Part shown: in pieces, positions 33,172 to 42,519 of the stretch
How positions within the stretch are numbered: position 1 is the stretch's first letter
Layout: each line of letters opens with the position of its first letter
Assembly: GCA_910579495.1 (NCBI GenBank)
Contig: CAJTVD010000007.1
Span: 13,305-77,304 of the forward strand
Direction of reading: 5' to 3'
Source: an uncultured Lachnospiraceae bacterium
GTDB lineage: Bacteria > Bacillota > Clostridia > Lachnospirales > Lachnospiraceae
Length of the DNA: 64,000 nt
The notes under the pieces: model-generated
What the model was told of the DNA's origin: nothing
Seen by the model: the letters and a program-made list of their open reading frames with translations, nothing else
The model's database searches: none
Made by a program: the position numbers and the translations under genes

Positions 33172-33873
33172 CTATGGATGGCCGCTAAGGTATTTCATAA
33201 TTCCCATATGGATATTCCATGCAAGCTGTTCCTGGTAAACCTGGCTGGAAAGCTTTGCCGCTTCTTCCCGGTTTGAGAGGAAGCCGCATTCCACGATCAC
33301 AATAGGCTTCGACGTCTTTTTCAAAAGAAAATAGCTGTCATTCCCCTTTGCCTCCCTTTTATTATCCGGGTCAAGGCTCCGGAGCTGTTCCTGCAGGGTC
33401 TCTGCCAGCAGCTTACTTTTTTCACTGGTGGTGTAATAAAATACCTGCGCCCCATTTACATACTCCTCATGGTAGCTGTTCTGATGGATGCTCACCACCA
33501 GGAGCGGGTCGGCGGCCTCTATGATCTCCAGGCGCTTTTTCATATCCTGTACCTTTTTATTAGAAGCGCTTTCCTCGTACAGACCGGCATCCCCCTCCCT
33601 GGTCATCACCACACGGATCCCTTCCGCCTGCAGGAACTGTTTCAGCTTCTGGGCAACCAGCAGATTGATATCCTTTTCAAGCTGGTCATTGACGCCCACC
33701 TTCCCTGGATCCGCTCCCCCATGCCCTGCATCTATTACAATGCAGATTTCCTTCCGGTTCTCCACCTGCACACCGCTCACATAAACAGCTCCCTCCCTTG
33801 CCACCACAAACATGGAAAATAAAAGTATCCCCACCATCACCAGCTTTAAAATCCTGTTTTGCTTTTCTGTCAC
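33172..33873 (-). CDS. N-acetylmuramoyl-L-alanine amidase, CwlD-like
   Basis: 233 residues. N-terminal membrane anchor (LVMVGILLFSMFVV), then an Amidase_3 domain with ICIVIDAGHGGADPGKVG (zinc His), VVSIHQNSYHE (second His) and IVIVECGFLSNREEA (catalytic Glu). Size and N-terminal anchor match CwlD, which helps make muramic-delta-lactam in the spore cortex. GTG start at 33873 after GAGG. Separated by a terminator from the GH18 gene upstream. Confidence 0.85.
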   Translation of the reverse strand: MTEKQNRILKLVMVGILLFSMFVVAREGAVYVSGVQVENRKEICIVIDAGHGGADPGKVGVNDQLEKDINLLVAQKLKQFLQAEGIRVVMTREGDAGLYEESASNKKVQDMKKRLEIIEAADPLLVVSIHQNSYHEEYVNGAQVFYYTTSEKSKLLAETLQEQLRSLDPDNKREAKGNDSYFLLKKTSKPIVIVECGFLSNREEAAKLSSQVYQEQLAWNIHMGIMKYLSGHP

Positions 33874-33916
33874 GCCATGCCTCGACTATCATTTTCCTCC
33901 TTTCAATGTATGAAAA

Positions 33917-33945
33917 ATAAGCTGTGGGTATACCCCACAGCTTAT
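33917..33945 (-). terminator. Terminator after the GH18 gene
   Basis: Perfect 12-bp stem (33917-33928 and 33934-33945, arm ATAAGCTGTGGG), 5-nt loop, followed on the minus strand by TTTTTC. 22 nt past the GH18 stop. Confidence 0.8.
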
Positions 33946-33967
33946 CTCAATCAATGGCAAATCCTGC

Positions 33968-35665
33968 CTATCTGCTTAAATATGCGCCTATCTCGTCCCA
34001 GATTTCCGGTTTCTCAAAGCCAAGGCGCCAGCTTGCCACTCCCGCAATCTGATAATTATCCATTACATTCAGCTTCACACGGATAGATTCCACATCCTCC
34101 AGCCAGACCTGGAACAGGCTGCCGCCCTCTGTATATTCCCCATAATTCTGGCAGGCTGCCTCGTCCCACTCTACAGAAATGCTGTGGGCGTTTACATACT
34201 CCTGCGCCGCCTCCATCCCTACTGCCTGGCTGCTGATCTGGCCATTGCTTGTCTCCCATATTCTGGTGTAAAAGGGAATCGCGTTAATGACCTTTTCCGG
34301 GGGAACCTGTTCCACTGTTTTCGCAATTCCATCCTCCACGAAATCAATGGACGCAACGCTTCCGGCCTCCGGGCTCCCTGCATAATGCTCATCGTATCCC
34401 ATAACAATCACATAATCTGCCACTATGCCCTGTTCCGCCCTGTCATAGTGTGCCGTATACTCTGTAGGCACATAATTATCCACCGAAAGGACAATGCCGT
34501 TGGCCCTGCAGGGAATGGACAGTTCCCGGATAAACTCTATATAGTGCTCCCCGCAGTCCGCGCTTATCTGTTCAAAGTCCACATTGATCCCGTCAAGCCC
34601 ATAGGTAAGCGCTTCGCCCACCAGCCCCTCTATGAGCTTTGCCCTTTTGGTTGTGGAGGAAAGCAGCGCATACATGTCAATGCTGTCCTTATACTCAATG
34701 TTTTCCACAAGGCCCCATACCTCCAGCCCCTTCCCGTGGGCCTTATCCACATAATCCCGGCTGGCAAAGCTGGTAAAATTGCCTTCGCTGTCACTGACCT
34801 TAAACCAGGTAGGTGAGATTACATTCAGCCCTTTGGCATTTTCCGTCATTGCCTCAAAGGTATCATTCCCCCCTATCCCGGACACCACATGCCACCCCAG
34901 ATTGATCTTATAATCCCTGGCCTGGCTGGTATATACCGGTTCTTCATAGTCCGTAACGGGTATGGGAAGCTCCTGCCTTGCCTCCCCAAGCTTTTTGTTC
35001 TCCACATAGCCGATAATGGCATCCCCTGTCTTTACCTTGCTCCAGGTTTCCATCTCTTCTAAAAGGATTACCTTCTCCCCTGCGGGAAGGTCTTTAAGGA
35101 TTTCGCTTTTTACCCCGCCCAGGACCCTTACGGCGGTATCCTTCTTTACCTCTGCCACCTTCCGCTCCGGCCACTGGTTGTAAATCTGCAGCCGGAAAGG
35201 CTCCCCAAAGCCCTCATAGGAAAAATTGGCGTACTGCTTTACATAATCTATTGCAATATACAGTGTTTCCCCTTCATACCGGGCAGGAACATATTCATAG
35301 GCCATCTCCCCCTCTTTCCCGGTTACCACATTGCTGCCAATCACGGTACGGGCTATATGGTCTGGCAGCGTATAGAGCAAAAGCCCCTCCCCCTGGTCTT
35401 CATAAAAACGGCTGTTAAAATACTTATGGACCGTATCCAAATCTAAATAATACACGCCGTCAAAAATCCTGGCACGTTCCCCTATCAGCTCATCCTGCAG
35501 CACAATGGCCACATCCTGCTCCCCTGCCATATGGAAATAGGCAGACAAGTCAGCGCGTTCTTTCGTATAAGAATACTTCTCCAAAAACATCGCGCCTAAG
35601 CTCACGCCCGCAATCACTATAATAAGGACGACTGCCACCAGCACGGGTATTATCTTTTTTTTCAT
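33968..35665 (-). CDS. GH18 family glycoside hydrolase with N-terminal SH3-like region
   Basis: 565 residues. Membrane anchor (VLVAVVLIIVIAGVSLGAMFL), a stalk-like domain with copper-amine-oxidase-type repeats, an SH3-like stretch (VRVLGGVKSEILKDLPAGEK, GDAIIGYVENKKLG), then a GH18 barrel with the catalytic motif YGLDGINVDFEQ and YVIVMGYDEHY. GH18 enzymes of spore formers (YaaH/SleL type) cut peptidoglycan or cortex glycans. The chain is anchored outside the membrane. ATG at 35665. Confidence 0.92.
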   Translation of the reverse strand: MKKKIIPVLVAVVLIIVIAGVSLGAMFLEKYSYTKERADLSAYFHMAGEQDVAIVLQDELIGERARIFDGVYYLDLDTVHKYFNSRFYEDQGEGLLLYTLPDHIARTVIGSNVVTGKEGEMAYEYVPARYEGETLYIAIDYVKQYANFSYEGFGEPFRLQIYNQWPERKVAEVKKDTAVRVLGGVKSEILKDLPAGEKVILLEEMETWSKVKTGDAIIGYVENKKLGEARQELPIPVTDYEEPVYTSQARDYKINLGWHVVSGIGGNDTFEAMTENAKGLNVISPTWFKVSDSEGNFTSFASRDYVDKAHGKGLEVWGLVENIEYKDSIDMYALLSSTTKRAKLIEGLVGEALTYGLDGINVDFEQISADCGEHYIEFIRELSIPCRANGIVLSVDNYVPTEYTAHYDRAEQGIVADYVIVMGYDEHYAGSPEAGSVASIDFVEDGIAKTVEQVPPEKVINAIPFYTRIWETSNGQISSQAVGMEAAQEYVNAHSISVEWDEAACQNYGEYTEGGSLFQVWLEDVESIRVKLNVMDNYQIAGVASWRLGFEKPEIWDEIGAYLSR

Positions 35666-35688
35666 CCTGCATCCTCCAATCGCCCTAT

Positions 35689-35694
35689 ATTATA
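35689..35694 (-). promoter_or_regulatory. -10 element of the GH18 gene
   Basis: Minus strand TATAAT (35689-35694) 24 nt before the ATG at 35665. No convincing -35 hexamer, so a regulated promoter is possible. Confidence 0.4.
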
Positions 35695-35857
35695 GCAGAC
35701 TATTCCCATACCGTCATTACCAATTTTGACTTTTTATTACAATTTATCCGCACCTTCCGGGCACCGGAAAAATCCTGTTACATTTTTATCGTTATAAGGG
35801 GTTTTTATGCCGCATGTTCCCTCCGGCCCCCGGTGTGCGGAAAAATCTAGGCGCCAG

Positions 35858-36076
35858 TCACCAAAAGACGATCCTGTCATACCTGATTTCTTTCACTTTG
35901 CCCTTTTCATCCGTTACATAGTCTGGCATGTAAACTGTATCTTCATTCACACAACTGTTTACAATATAGTCCGTAGTGGACGGGGCGCCGTTTAAGTACA
36001 GTTTAATCCCTTCGCTTTCTAGCTTTTCAAGCCGCAGCTTCAGCAAAGAGGTTTCCATTTCACAATTCGAAGCCAT
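35858..36076 (-). CDS. Small hypothetical protein
   Basis: 72 residues from the ATG at 36076, which has GGGAG five to six nucleotides upstream; a longer frame to 36166 lacks such support. Starts MASNCEMETSLLKLRLEKLE and ends TDEKGKVKEIRYDRIVFW. Mixed helix and strand, charged, no signal or membrane segment. I do not recognise the family. Codon pattern and good ribosome site make it a likely real gene. Confidence 0.55.
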   Translation of the reverse strand: MASNCEMETSLLKLRLEKLESEGIKLYLNGAPSTTDYIVNSCVNEDTVYMPDYVTDEKGKVKEIRYDRIVFW

Positions 36077-36079
36077 AAT

Positions 36080-36660
36080 TTCTCCCATCTGTCCTGGGAT
36101 GCATTTCCTGGCAATTTCCAAAAGGCCCACGTGATATGTCGTGCCACAAAGATAAATTAATCCCAAAACTGATTATAGTTTTTATTTTAATGACGATAAT
36201 AGAAACAGATAAGATGCCGGATACGTATCTAAAAAATTACCGCTGCGAATTTCCAATTGGGGTGAATTATAACAGATGAAAATCCATAGAAATATTCGCG
36301 ACAAGCACAAAGCCTGTAAGACTTCCCTTCCCTAAATTTAAAAATGGAATAAAATAAAGAATAACCAAATGGCCTGCGGCCTGAAGGGAATAGATGGAAC
36401 CGCCGCTTGCCTAAAAACCCAATGGCAGGGCTGGCTCCCATGATTTAATTTACTTAGATTCGTGTAAATAAAACGCCTGTTTCATGCCTCCTTCTGATAC
36501 AGAAATTTATCCGGAAGCACCTTACGAGACTGATTATAGTGTTTATTGCCAATTTTTGCAAGTAGTTTTTTTAATATTTTATTTATTTTTCACAAATACA
36601 TTAGAAATCAGCAATATACACCCATTTTATAAAATTTTTTTAAACTGTTTTTCTGCCCTA
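36080..36660. other. AT-rich intergenic stretch with a short direct repeat
   Basis: About 580 bases with no convincing gene. ACTGATTATAGT followed by TTTAT-like sequence occurs twice (near 36171 and 36530). The right part (36540-36660) is very AT-rich. No hairpin with a T-run or RNA gene was recognised. Confidence 0.5.
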
Positions 36661-36689
36661 TTGACTTAATTTCGCACAAAGTATAATAT
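36661..36689 (+). promoter_or_regulatory. Promoter of the MecA-like gene
   Basis: TTGACT (36661-36666), 17-nt spacer, TAATAT (36684-36689), about 70 nt before the ATG. Confidence 0.65.
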
Positions 36690-36759
36690 ACTTTTAAGTG
36701 ATTGTATGTGTCACCAAACGGCAAGATAACAGTATCTTAATAGTAAGGATGTGATAATT

Positions 36760-37548
36760 ATGAAAATCGAAAAAGTTAACGACCACCAGATTCGCTGTAC
36801 CCTTACCAGAGAAGACTTGGCGGACAGAGAGCTCAAGCTCAGCGAACTTGCTTACGGTACCGAAAAAGCTAAAGATTTATTCCGTGACATGATGCAGCAG
36901 GCATCTTTTGAATTTGGATTTGAGGCGGAAGACATTCCTTTAATGATAGAAGCGATCCCTCTGAATTCCGAGTGTATCGTCCTGATTATTACCAAGGTGG
37001 AGGATCCCGACGAGTTAGATACCCGCTTTTCCAAATTTGCGCCATCTGTCCACGAGGAAGACAACGCTTTAGACGACGTGCTTGATACCCTGGCAGAGGG
37101 CGCGGACGAGGTACTCGACCTGTTCAAAAAAATCCAAAACAGCAGGGCAGGGACAGCTTCCGCAGAAGGCAGCGCCAATGAGGATGCAGGCAGCGGGGAT
37201 GCCCGCCAGTCCTTCAAGAACGCCCTCCAGAAAAAGCTCCAGGATGCAGTATCCGCAGAGCTTACCAGGATTTATTATTTTGCAAGCCTGCGGGAGGTGA
37301 TCGGTTCCGCCCATGTGCTCTCTAACTTCTACAGCGGCGTCAATTCCCTGTATAAGCAAAAGGACGGCTCCTACCTCCTGGCACTTTCCAAAAGCGCCCA
37401 TACGCCTGTTGAATTTAATAAAATATGCAACGTTCTCTCAGAATACGGCTCATGCATCAAGTCCGTACCCGCTTCGGAAGCCTATCTGGAAGAGCACTTT
37501 GAACCCATTGTAAGGAACACGGCCCTGCAATCCTTATCCTGTATCTGA
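36760..37548 (+). CDS. MecA-like adaptor protein
   Basis: 262 residues. N-terminal MKIEKVNDHQIRCTLTREDLADR matches the MecA substrate-binding domain, followed by the MMQQASFEFGFEAEDIPLMIEA segment, an acidic Ala/Glu/Gly-rich linker (residues ~100-155), and the C-terminal ClpC-binding domain (YYFASLREVIGSAHVL). MecA hands proteins to the ClpCP protease. The true ATG is at 36760, with AAGGAT upstream; an in-frame GTG at 36751 lies too close to that site. Confidence 0.92.
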   Translation: MKIEKVNDHQIRCTLTREDLADRELKLSELAYGTEKAKDLFRDMMQQASFEFGFEAEDIPLMIEAIPLNSECIVLIITKVEDPDELDTRFSKFAPSVHEEDNALDDVLDTLAEGADEVLDLFKKIQNSRAGTASAEGSANEDAGSGDARQSFKNALQKKLQDAVSAELTRIYYFASLREVIGSAHVLSNFYSGVNSLYKQKDGSYLLALSKSAHTPVEFNKICNVLSEYGSCIKSVPASEAYLEEHFEPIVRNTALQSLSCI

Positions 37549-37623
37549 TAAGGGGCAGCTTTTTCCGTGTGCCCTCCGGTAATACGTGCCGGACGCCCTT
37601 TACAGGTCCCATACAAAACGCAT

Positions 37624-37656
37624 ACCGCCTTGGGCATCGCCTGGAGGCGGTTTTTT
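37624..37656 (+). terminator. Terminator after the MecA-like gene
   Basis: ACCGCCT pairs with AGGCGGT around a 15-nt loop, followed by TTTTTT. Located 76 nt past the stop. Confidence 0.65.
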
Positions 37657-37760
37657 GCGGCCAATTCCCCAAAAGCCCGTCCCCCTGGCCGCACAATTTG
37701 CTAACCAGAGGATTTATCGCTTGCACAACTTGCCGTCTATGGGATTCCTGTCAAAAAAAG

Positions 37761-37790
37761 TTGGTTTTTTGCAGGTTTTAATGCTAAAAT
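37761..37790 (+). promoter_or_regulatory. Possible promoter of the NhaC operon
   Basis: TTGGTT (37761-37766), 18-nt spacer, TAAAAT (37785-37790), about 52 nt before the ATG. Confidence 0.45.
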
Positions 37791-37842
37791 GAATTGATTA
37801 CCGTAAATACGTTTTTACCAAATTATGAAAGGGGTCCGAAAT

Positions 37843-39453
37843 ATGAAAAAATTTAAAGGCGGGCTCACAGCAGGCGGGTGCGTCCTTTCGCTGTGCTGCC
37901 TGGTTGCGCCGGTTATGGCCCTTGCCGCCGATGGGGGTGGTTCTGCGCCATCCATGTACGCCACCTTCTGGGCGCTGCTCCCTCCTGTGGTGGCTATTGT
38001 GCTTGCCCTGGCCACCAAAGAAGTTTTCAGCTCCCTGTTTGTGGGAATTCTGGTGGGCGGTTTATTTTTTTCCGGTTTTTCCCTTGAAGGCGCCGTCCTC
38101 CACATCTTCAATGACGGATTTGTGTCGGTGCTTTCCGACAGCTATAATGTAGGTATCCTGATATTCCTTGTGATCCTGGGTGCCATGGTAAGCCTGATGA
38201 ACCGTGCAGGGGGATCCGCCGCCTTCGGGAAATTCGCCAGGGAAAAAATCAAGACCAGGGCAGGCGCACAGCTTGCCACTGTGGCTTTGGGTGTGCTGAT
38301 CTTCATTGATGATTATTTTAACTGCCTAACTGTGGGCAGCGTTATGAGGCCGGTAACAGACCAGCATAAGGTTTCCCGGGCAAAGCTGGCATACCTGATC
38401 GATGCCACCGCCGCCCCGGTATGCATTATCGCCCCCATTTCCTCCTGGGCTGCCGCCGTGTCCGGCTTTGTGGAGGGGGAGGACGGTTTTTCCATCTTTA
38501 TCAGGGCAATCCCTTACAACTATTATGCCCTGCTGACACTGGTAATGATGGCCGCCATCATTCTGCTGAACATTGATTTCGGTTCCATGGCCGCCCATGA
38601 AGCCAACGCTTTAAGGGGTGACCTGTTTACCTCCGGCGGCAACGTTTCCGGCCAGGAGGAGGAAGCCCCCTTAAACACCAGGGGACGGGTGGCCGACCTG
38701 ATCATCCCTATTGTAGTCTTGATCTTTTTCTGTGTCATTGGGATGGTCTACACCGGGGGCTTTTTTGACGGGGAGAATTTCATCTCCGCTTTCTCTAACT
38801 CCGACGCCTCCGTGGGGCTTGCCCTGGGCAGCATTTTGGCTATGATCACCACCATCCTTATTTACCTGGCAAGGAGGGTTCTCTCCTTCAGCCAGTGCAT
38901 GGACTGCCTGCCCTCCGGTTTTAAAGCCATGGTACCCGCTATTTTGATCCTGACCTTTGCCTGGACCTTAAAGGCAATGACAGACAGCCTGGGGGCCGCA
39001 GAATTCGTTGCCACAGCCATGGAACAGAGCGCAGGGAAGCTGGTGAACTTCCTGCCTGCGATCATTTTCCTTGTGGGATGCTTCCTGGCATTCTCCACCG
39101 GGACCTCCTGGGGTACCTTCGGCATTCTGATCCCTATTGTTGTGGCAGTTTTTGCCAGCTCCAATCCACAGTTGATGGTCATTTCCATCTCCGCCTGCAT
39201 GGCAGGGGCTGTGTGCGGGGACCACTGCTCGCCAATTTCAGACACTACCATTATGGCAAGCGCCGGTGCCCAATGCAACCATGTAAACCATGTGGCCACC
39301 CAGCTTCCCTACGCACTGGTTGCCGCCGGGGTTTCCTTTATTACTTATGTGGTGGCGGGCTTTGCCCAAAACCCCTGGCTTCCCCTCCCTATCGGTATCC
39401 TTCTCCTGCTGGCATGCCTGATGGCAATCAAGCAGATGAGGAAAAATAAATAA
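37843..39453 (+). CDS. NhaC-family Na+/H+ antiporter
   Basis: 536 residues, strongly hydrophobic, with about twelve membrane segments. Starts with a cleavable-looking hydrophobic leader, then FWALLPPVVAIVLALATKEVFSS. Conserved polar membrane motifs are IDDYFNCLTVGSVMRPV, FSTGTSWGTFGILIP and CGDHCSPISDTTIMASAG, which carry the Asp, Thr and Ser residues expected for cation exchange. It likely expels sodium, which matters if the ATP synthase is sodium-coupled. ATG at 37843 follows AAAGGGG; the in-frame ATG at 37825 has no ribosome site. Confidence 0.92.
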   Translation: MKKFKGGLTAGGCVLSLCCLVAPVMALAADGGGSAPSMYATFWALLPPVVAIVLALATKEVFSSLFVGILVGGLFFSGFSLEGAVLHIFNDGFVSVLSDSYNVGILIFLVILGAMVSLMNRAGGSAAFGKFAREKIKTRAGAQLATVALGVLIFIDDYFNCLTVGSVMRPVTDQHKVSRAKLAYLIDATAAPVCIIAPISSWAAAVSGFVEGEDGFSIFIRAIPYNYYALLTLVMMAAIILLNIDFGSMAAHEANALRGDLFTSGGNVSGQEEEAPLNTRGRVADLIIPIVVLIFFCVIGMVYTGGFFDGENFISAFSNSDASVGLALGSILAMITTILIYLARRVLSFSQCMDCLPSGFKAMVPAILILTFAWTLKAMTDSLGAAEFVATAMEQSAGKLVNFLPAIIFLVGCFLAFSTGTSWGTFGILIPIVVAVFASSNPQLMVISISACMAGAVCGDHCSPISDTTIMASAGAQCNHVNHVATQLPYALVAAGVSFITYVVAGFAQNPWLPLPIGILLLLACLMAIKQMRKNK

Positions 39454-39470
39454 AAAGGAGTAACAGAAAA

Positions 39471-39695
39471 ATGGACCTGAAAGAACAAATCACACAGGCA
39501 GTAGAAAAAATCACGAAAGACAAAGCCCTCCAGGAGCAGTTTAAAACCGACCCGGTGAAAGCCTTAGAAAGCGTACTTGGCATCGACCTTCCTGAGGAAG
39601 CCATCGACCAGGTGATCCAGGGCGTAAAAGCAAAACTTGCAGTGGAGAAGACTTCCGACCTGGTGGATTCCCTAAAGGGATTCCTGAAAAAATAA
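39471..39695 (+). CDS. Small helical protein coupled to NhaC
   Basis: 74 residues, charged and helical, without membrane segment: MDLKEQITQAVEKITKDKAL, then DPVKALESVLGIDLPEEAID, and a basic end LKGFLKK. AAGGAG lies 10 nt before the ATG and the gap to the antiporter gene is 17 nt, so both are on one mRNA. The first part resembles the general layout of Nif11-like leader peptides, but the Gly-Gly cleavage site is missing. Function unknown; an accessory role for the antiporter is inferred. Confidence 0.7.
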   Translation: MDLKEQITQAVEKITKDKALQEQFKTDPVKALESVLGIDLPEEAIDQVIQGVKAKLAVEKTSDLVDSLKGFLKK

Positions 39696-39823
39696 ACCGG
39701 CCCGCTACAGGCTGCAGGTATTAGCCCTGTGAAGGAAATCCGGCAGGGGAAAGCCCCTCCCGGTGCCAGGCACCCGCCAGCGCCGGCCGGCATATTCCTT
39801 CCAGGTATCCATATGCACAAAAT

Positions 39824-39862
39824 AACGCAGGCCCGCCCCAAAAGGCAGGCCTGCGTTTTATT
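39824..39862. terminator. Bidirectional terminator between NhaC operon and DUF1858
   Basis: AACGCAGGCC (39824-39833) pairs perfectly with GGCCTGCGTT (39848-39857), followed by TTTTATT on the plus strand and TTATTTTG on the minus strand. It separates two convergent units. Confidence 0.8.
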
Positions 39863-39887
39863 AAATTCCCTGCGGCGGCGGCCAGGC

Positions 39888-40079
39888 TTATAACGCCCCA
39901 ATCTTCGCCATCAAATCATCAATATCCATCCCATGGACCATGGCCGCCTCTTCCAGGCTCTCTGCCTGTGCGGAGGGACAGCCAAGGCAATGCATCCCTG
40001 CCTCCATAAGAACCGGGGCAACATCCGGGTTCGCCCTTAAAATTTCACCAATTGTCATATCCTTACTGATCTGCGCCAT
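39888..40079 (-). CDS. DUF1858 small redox-type protein
   Basis: 63 residues from the ATG at 40079, preceded by AAGGAGG. It has the DUF1858 pattern: [35 protein letters not shown], and [15 protein letters not shown]. The CxxC pair (C31, C34) fits the hybrid-cluster/ScdA-N-like fold that binds metal or acts in redox chemistry. A longer open frame to 40415 has no start support. It faces away from the PFL operon. Confidence 0.85.
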
Positions 40080-40148
40080 CCTCAATACCTCCTTATCATC
40101 CACGTTTCCGCCGCGGCACTTGGCATTATGAAAACCTGCGGCTTTTTC

Positions 40149-40177
40149 AGTATAATACTTTGCCCAGTTAATGGCAA
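40149..40177 (-). promoter_or_regulatory. Promoter of the DUF1858 gene
   Basis: Minus strand TTGCCA (40172-40177), 17-nt spacer, TATACT (40149-40154), about 70 nt before the ATG at 40079. Confidence 0.6.
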
Positions 40178-40339
40178 GACTAAACCTGTCCCTTCCACAA
40201 AAATCCCCTTTTTTGGCAAATTTACCTGCCAGGCGCCGATAACTTCCGGAAGAATTTATCTTTTCTGCACTTTTTACAAAAAAAATATAAAATTTCCGTA
40301 AAATCCATACTTTGTTTATAAAAAAGTACACTCTTTGCC

Positions 40340-40396
40340 TTGACTGGAAATGACTTTGTACCATATAATGAAAGTACGGTAAAAGTATCACTTTTA
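40340..40396 (+). promoter_or_regulatory. Promoter and dyad of the split PFL operon
   Basis: TTGACT (40340-40345), 18-nt spacer, TATAAT (40364-40369). A perfect dyad TAAAAGT-ATC-ACTTTTA (40380-40396) lies just at or after the expected transcription start, a place where a repressor would block initiation. The leader to the ATG is about 65 nt. Confidence 0.7.
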
Positions 40397-40441
40397 TGGA
40401 CAAATACACAATCAATATTTTTAGTAGGAGGCTTACGCAAA

Positions 40442-42481
40442 ATGAGATCAGAATGGAAAGATTTTGTAGGCGGCAAGTGGGAAAATGAGGTTAATGTACG
40501 TGACTTCATTCAGAGAAACTATCACCTTTACGAGGGTGACGAGTCCTTCTTGGCAGAAGCTACACAAAACACAAAAGACTTATGGCAGATGGTACTTGAA
40601 TTGCAGAAACAGGAACGTGAAGCAGGCGGCGTTCTTGACATGGATACCAAGGTTGTATCCACAATTACGTCTCATGGCCCTGGGTATTTGGACAAATCCA
40701 AAGAGACCATCGTTGGTTTCCAGACAGATAAGCCTTTCAAACGTTCCCTGCAGCCTTACGGCGGTATCAGAATGGCTGAAAAGGCATGTGCAGACAATGG
40801 TTATGAAGTAGACCCTGAGATCAGTGAGTTCTTCTCAACACACAGAAAAACCCACAACGCAGGCTGCTTTGACGCTTATAATGCAGAAATGAGGGCATGC
40901 CGTTCCGCCCATATCATCACAGGCCTTCCGGACGCTTACGGGCGCGGCCGTATCATCGGCGACTACAGGCGTGTGGCACTGTATGGTATCGACAGGCTGA
41001 TTGAAGATAAGATGGCACAGAAAGACTCTACAGGGCGTGTTATGACAGACGATGTTATCCGCCTGCGGGAAGAGCTTTCCGAGCAGATGGTTGCTTTAAA
41101 GCAGATGAAGCAGATGGCTGCTTCCTACGGCTGTGATATTTCCAGGCCTGCTACTAACGTAAAAGAAGCAATCCAGGCTACTTACTTTGGATATTTATGT
41201 TCAGTGAAGGAGCAGAACGGCGCGGCTATGTCCCTTGGACGTACCTCTACTTTCCTTGACTGCTACGCAGAAAGAGACCTTGCCAACGGTACCTTTACCG
41301 AGCAGGAAATCCAGGAATTTGTTGACCACTTCATTATGAAGCTGCGTTGCGTGAAATTCGCACGTACCCCTGAATACAACCAGATTTTTGCAGGTGACCC
41401 GGTATGGGTAACAGAATCCCTGGGCGGTGTAGGCGTAGACGGGCGTCCTCTGGTAACAAAGATGAGCTTCCGTTATCTCCATACCCTTACCAACTTAGGG
41501 CCCAGCCCGGAACCCAACTTAACAGTCCTTTGGTCCACAAGGCTTCCTGAAAACTGGAAGAAATACTGTGCGAAGATGTCCATCCAGACCTCCTCTATCC
41601 AGTACGAAAACGACGACCTTATGAGAGTGACCCACGGCGACGACTACGGTATCGCATGCTGCGTTTCTTCCATGGTTATCGGTAAGGAAATGCAGTTCTT
41701 CGGCGCAAGGGCTAACCTTGCAAAATGCCTCCTTTACGCATTAAACGGCGGTGTTGACGAAGTTACCAAGAAACAGGTTGGCCCTAAATACCGTCCTGTT
41801 ACAGGGGATGTCCTTGATTATGATGATGTATACAGCAAATTCATTGATATGATGGAATGGCAGGCAGATGTTTATGTAAACACCCTGAACATCATCCATT
41901 ATATGCATGACAAATACTGCTATGAAAGAGCTGAGATGGCTCTCCATGACAGGGATGTTAAGCGTTACTTTGCAACCGGTGTTGCCGGCCTTTCCATCGT
42001 TGCTGACTCCTTATCCGCTATCAAGCATGCAAAGGTAGAGGTTATCAGGGACGAAGACGGCATCATCGTAGACTTCAAGACAACAGGGGACTTCCCTAAA
42101 TATGGTAACGACGACGACCGTGTTGACACCATTGCCCAGGACGTTGTACACAAATTTATGACAGCAATCAGAAGACACCATACTTACAGGAACGGTGTTC
42201 CTACAACCTCCATCCTTACCATTACATCCAATGTTACCTATGGTAAGGCAACAGGCAACACACCTGACGGACGTAAGAAAGGACAGCCTTTCGCACCTGG
42301 CGCTAACCCTATGCACGGACGTGACACCCACGGTGCAGTAGCTTCCTTATCTTCTGTATCCAAGCTTCCTTTCAATGATGCACAGGATGGTATCTCCAAT
42401 ACCTTCACCATCATTCCCGGAGCCCTTGGAAAAGAAGACCAGGTATTTGCAGGCGACATTGAAGTTGACCTGAACAAATAA
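40442..42481 (+). CDS. pflB: Pyruvate formate-lyase catalytic chain lacking the glycyl radical domain
   Basis: 679 residues; full-length PFLs have about 740-760. The active-site pair is C406-C407 ([16 protein letters not shown]418-C419 in E. coli) and the body is typical ([35 protein letters not shown]). The chain reaches [10 protein letters not shown], where normal PFLs continue into the radical domain, then ends after [13 protein letters not shown] and TAA. The glycyl radical domain is a separate gene (42744-42983). Reaction: pyruvate + CoA to acetyl-CoA + formate. Start ATG at 40442 with AGGAGG ten nucleotides upstream; codon use is of the highly expressed type. Confidence 0.93.
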
Positions 42482-42519
42482 GAATAAAAAAACATTCCAC
42501 TTTCAGGAGGTACAAAGCA

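Noticed and set aside
33686..33892. 68-codon frame with a strong GGAGG start over the CwlD gene
   Set aside because: The ribosome site is good, but the sequence is a frame-shifted copy of the amidase N-terminus with no protein-like features; the GTG at 33873 with GAGG serves the real frame.
37069..37401. Minus-strand frames over the MecA-like gene
   Set aside because: Antisense to a well-supported MecA homologue, with no start signals.
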